Positions 4,736 to 6,600 of a stretch of 6,600 nucleotides of DNA are shown here, piece after piece. The notes beneath the pieces were generated by a model that saw only the letters and a program-made list of their open reading frames with translations, had not been told where the DNA came from and did not search any database. Origin of the DNA: JBEICQ01 sp046297395 (GTDB lineage Bacteria > Bacteroidota > Bacteroidia > UBA4408); assembly GCA_046297395.1 (NCBI GenBank), contig JBKCNM010000034.1:1-6600 (forward strand), written 5' to 3'. The position numbers were made by a program, and so were the translations under genes. Numbering within the stretch: the stretch's first letter is position 1; each line of letters begins with the position of its first letter.

Positions 4736-6600
4736 ATGATACCATTTTTTGTCAGTAAAATTTTCAACCTCATAACAGGAATTTGTTTTTTTATACTGAG
4801 TTTTCATGTTACAGCACAACAGCAGAACAACCATTGGATTTTTGGTTATGGAGCCAAAGTAAGGTTTGCGGGAGGCGTTCCGAATGGCGCTCTTTTTTCT
4901 TCCATCCAGAGCAATGAATCTTGTGCGAGCGTTTCTGATCCCAATACAGGAAACCTCTTGTTTTATACTGATGGAGTGAAAATTTGGAATACAAACAATA
5001 TGCTTATGCCTAATGGCAGTGGTCTTTTCGGAGGACTCTATGGTTCCAATTCCCAGGGCCCAATTATTGTTCCGTTTCCGGGAGATTCAAATAAATATTA
5101 TGTTTTTACACCGGATGAATTGGAGTATGATACCCCTGTTTTTTCTTATACAGGTATTCATTATTCTGTTGTGGACATGACGCTGGATGGCGGTCTTGGT
5201 GATGTTGTTCCGGGACAAAAAAACATTCTCTTATCCGGTGACTCGATCACTGAAAAAATGACGCTTATAAAAAGTGAGGCCATCAGAGGTTACTGGTTGA
5301 TTTCGCATAGTTTTCCGGGTAATCAATTTTATGCTTACAAAATAAATGCCTGTGGCCTTGATACGGTTCCGGTAATCAGCGCTGTGGGAACCCCCTTGGT
5401 TCCGGATCCTTTTGATTTTAGGCTGCAAGGATGGGGTACATTCAAAGCAAATCCTGCAGGAACCCTTTTGGGTAATCCGATTAACGGAACAGAGATTATT
5501 GAGTTTTTTGATTTTGATCCTGCCACCGGAGTTTTTTCAAATCCATTAAAAATACGCGTGCCCGACAATTCACCAACAACGCCTCCCTTACTGAAATGGG
5601 GAACCTGTTTTTCTCCCGATGGAAGTAAGTTTTATTTTACAAACACTGCATCTGTCTACCAACTTGATTTAACCATCTATGATTCCCTTTCTGTGGCTTC
5701 ATCACTAAGTCTGATCAATACCCCTGCCTATCCGGTATTTCAAATCGAGCATGCACCAAATGGTAAATTATATGTGGCGATGGGCAATGTGAATCGTCTC
5801 GATGAAATATCACAACCAAACAATCTCGGCACTGCATGTGCCTACATCAATAATTCCGTCAATTTATTTGGAACATGTCAACTTACCTTACCTGCAATTG
5901 TGCCGGATAGGATTTTTCAAATTCCTAAAATGAACTTTGCCTATAATTGCACAACCCGCCAGCTTACTGCTTCGATTGTTGGCATCGTGGCCGACAGCAT
6001 CAATTGGAATATGGGAGTGCCGGGCAGCAACCTGAGTGGCAATCCTGTTACCTATACCTATGCAGACTCCGGATGGGTAACCATCACAGCCAATATCAAC
6101 GGAGCTTGTTATTCTGTGACCAGTGATTCCGTATTTCAGGTATCAGATTGTTTTTGCACGAACACCAGTGCAACAATCAATGTAACATCTTGTGAGCTTT
6201 ATATCTCGCCCGGGGGCAAGTTTTATGATGTAACCGGAACCTATCTTGAGACCATCTCAAATGCTGCCGGTTGTGATAGCCTGCTCACGATTAATTTGCT
6301 CGTCACGGGTTTTCCTCTTGCCACTGCCAGTACCACACCAAGCACATGCAACTTGATTAACGGCACGGCAGCGGCTTCAGCTACCGGAGGAGGCGGAACA
6401 TATAATTATACATGGTCTAATGGAGCTTCAGGAAGCCTCATTTCAGGTTTGGCAGAAGGAACATACACTGTAACTGTAACAGACCAAAACGGATGCAGTG
6501 CACAAGCACAGGTAAATGTAGCTGCTATCCCGCCTGTGAATGTCTTGGTTACCGCATCCGATACACTCATTCAATATGGAGATTCTGTGAACCTTAGTGC
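4736..6600 (+). CDS. Secreted SprB-repeat surface protein, 3' end outside window
   Basis: Large exported protein of the kind made by gliding or adhesive Bacteroidota; 621 codons are visible and the frame is still open at the window end. The ATG at 4736 is the first in frame and begins a signal peptide with a hydrophobic core (about 9-23) and a likely cut after VTA (25-27). Residues about 34-395 form a conserved N-terminal module with NLLFYTDGVKIWN (73-85), QGPIIVPFPG (107-116) and FSPDGSKFYFTN (292-303), suggesting a beta-propeller-like fold. A PKD-like segment follows (about 400-470), then a module with conserved GCDS (512-515; about 471-523), then a SprB-type repeat (about 527-597) with TWSNG (559-563) and GTYTVTVTDQNGC (575-587). 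A further module starts near 600. Related proteins usually end in a type IX sorting domain, which would lie beyond the window. No enzymatic motif is seen; adhesion or motility support is inferred. Confidence 0.9.
   Translation, partial: MIPFFVSKIFNLITGICFFILSFHVTAQQQNNHWIFGYGAKVRFAGGVPNGALFSSIQSNESCASVSDPNTGNLLFYTDGVKIWNTNNMLMPNGSGLFGGLYGSNSQGPIIVPFPGDSNKYYVFTPDELEYDTPVFSYTGIHYSVVDMTLDGGLGDVVPGQKNILLSGDSITEKMTLIKSEAIRGYWLISHSFPGNQFYAYKINACGLDTVPVISAVGTPLVPDPFDFRLQGWGTFKANPAGTLLGNPINGTEIIEFFDFDPATGVFSNPLKIRVPDNSPTTPPLLKWGTCFSPDGSKFYFTNTASVYQLDLTIYDSLSVASSLSLINTPAYPVFQIEHAPNGKLYVAMGNVNRLDEISQPNNLGTACAYINNSVNLFGTCQLTLPAIVPDRIFQIPKMNFAYNCTTRQLTASIVGIVADSINWNMGVPGSNLSGNPVTYTYADSGWVTITANINGACYSVTSDSVFQVSDCFCTNTSATINVTSCELYISPGGKFYDVTGTYLETISNAAGCDSLLTINLLVTGFPLATASTTPSTCNLINGTAAASATGGGGTYNYTWSNGASGSLISGLAEGTYTVTVTDQNGCSAQAQVNVAAIPPVNVLVTASDTLIQYGDSVNLS

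Noticed and set aside
4809..5568. Minus-strand frames of 61-77 codons opposite the surface-protein gene
   Set aside because: They are antisense to a long continuous frame with a signal peptide and clear repeat domains.

Overview
The window looks like a chromosomal segment of a Bacteroidota (Bacteroidetes) bacterium that has the type IX secretion system. Evidence: the Tgt sequence is of Bacteroidota style, there is an ECF sigma factor of a type I associate with this phylum, promoter-like TAnnTTTG elements replace E. coli -10/-35 boxes, no clear Shine-Dalgarno sequences precede the genes, and the last gene encodes a signal-peptide protein with a SprB-type repeat. I cannot place it below phylum level with confidence.

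Layout. Positions 1-166 are non-coding and hold three hairpins downstream of tgt, including an extreme G/C palindrome at the window edge. Minus-strand tgt (167-1297) encodes queuine/preQ1 tRNA-ribosyltransferase. A 117-bp divergent spacer holds a good candidate tgt promoter and a weaker one for the plus-strand genes. Next comes a tight plus-strand operon: a membrane family-2 glycosyltransferase (1415-2548), an ECF sigma factor (2539-3144, overlapping by 10 bp) and rsmG (3144-3785, overlapping by 1 bp). Positions 3786-4735 (950 bp) have no convincing gene. They contain a G/C-rich island (about 3860-3990), two abutting strong hairpins (4321-4389) with a possible alternative pairing partner, and two short dyads (4531-4550, 4579-4590). 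From 4736 to the window end runs a secreted, multi-domain surface protein, cut off by the window at residue 621.

How the genes relate. Tgt and RsmG are housekeeping RNA-modification enzymes. The glycosyltransferase and sigma factor are translationally coupled to rsmG but belong to different processes (envelope glycan synthesis, transcription control), so the operon probably reflects shared expression and not one pathway. No anti-sigma gene is visible. The surface protein is a separate unit, probably exported by Sec and then the type IX system.

I found no clear sign of a new defence, mobile or biosynthetic system. The parts least explained by known genes are the island at 3860-3990 and the dyad-rich leader at 4321-4600.
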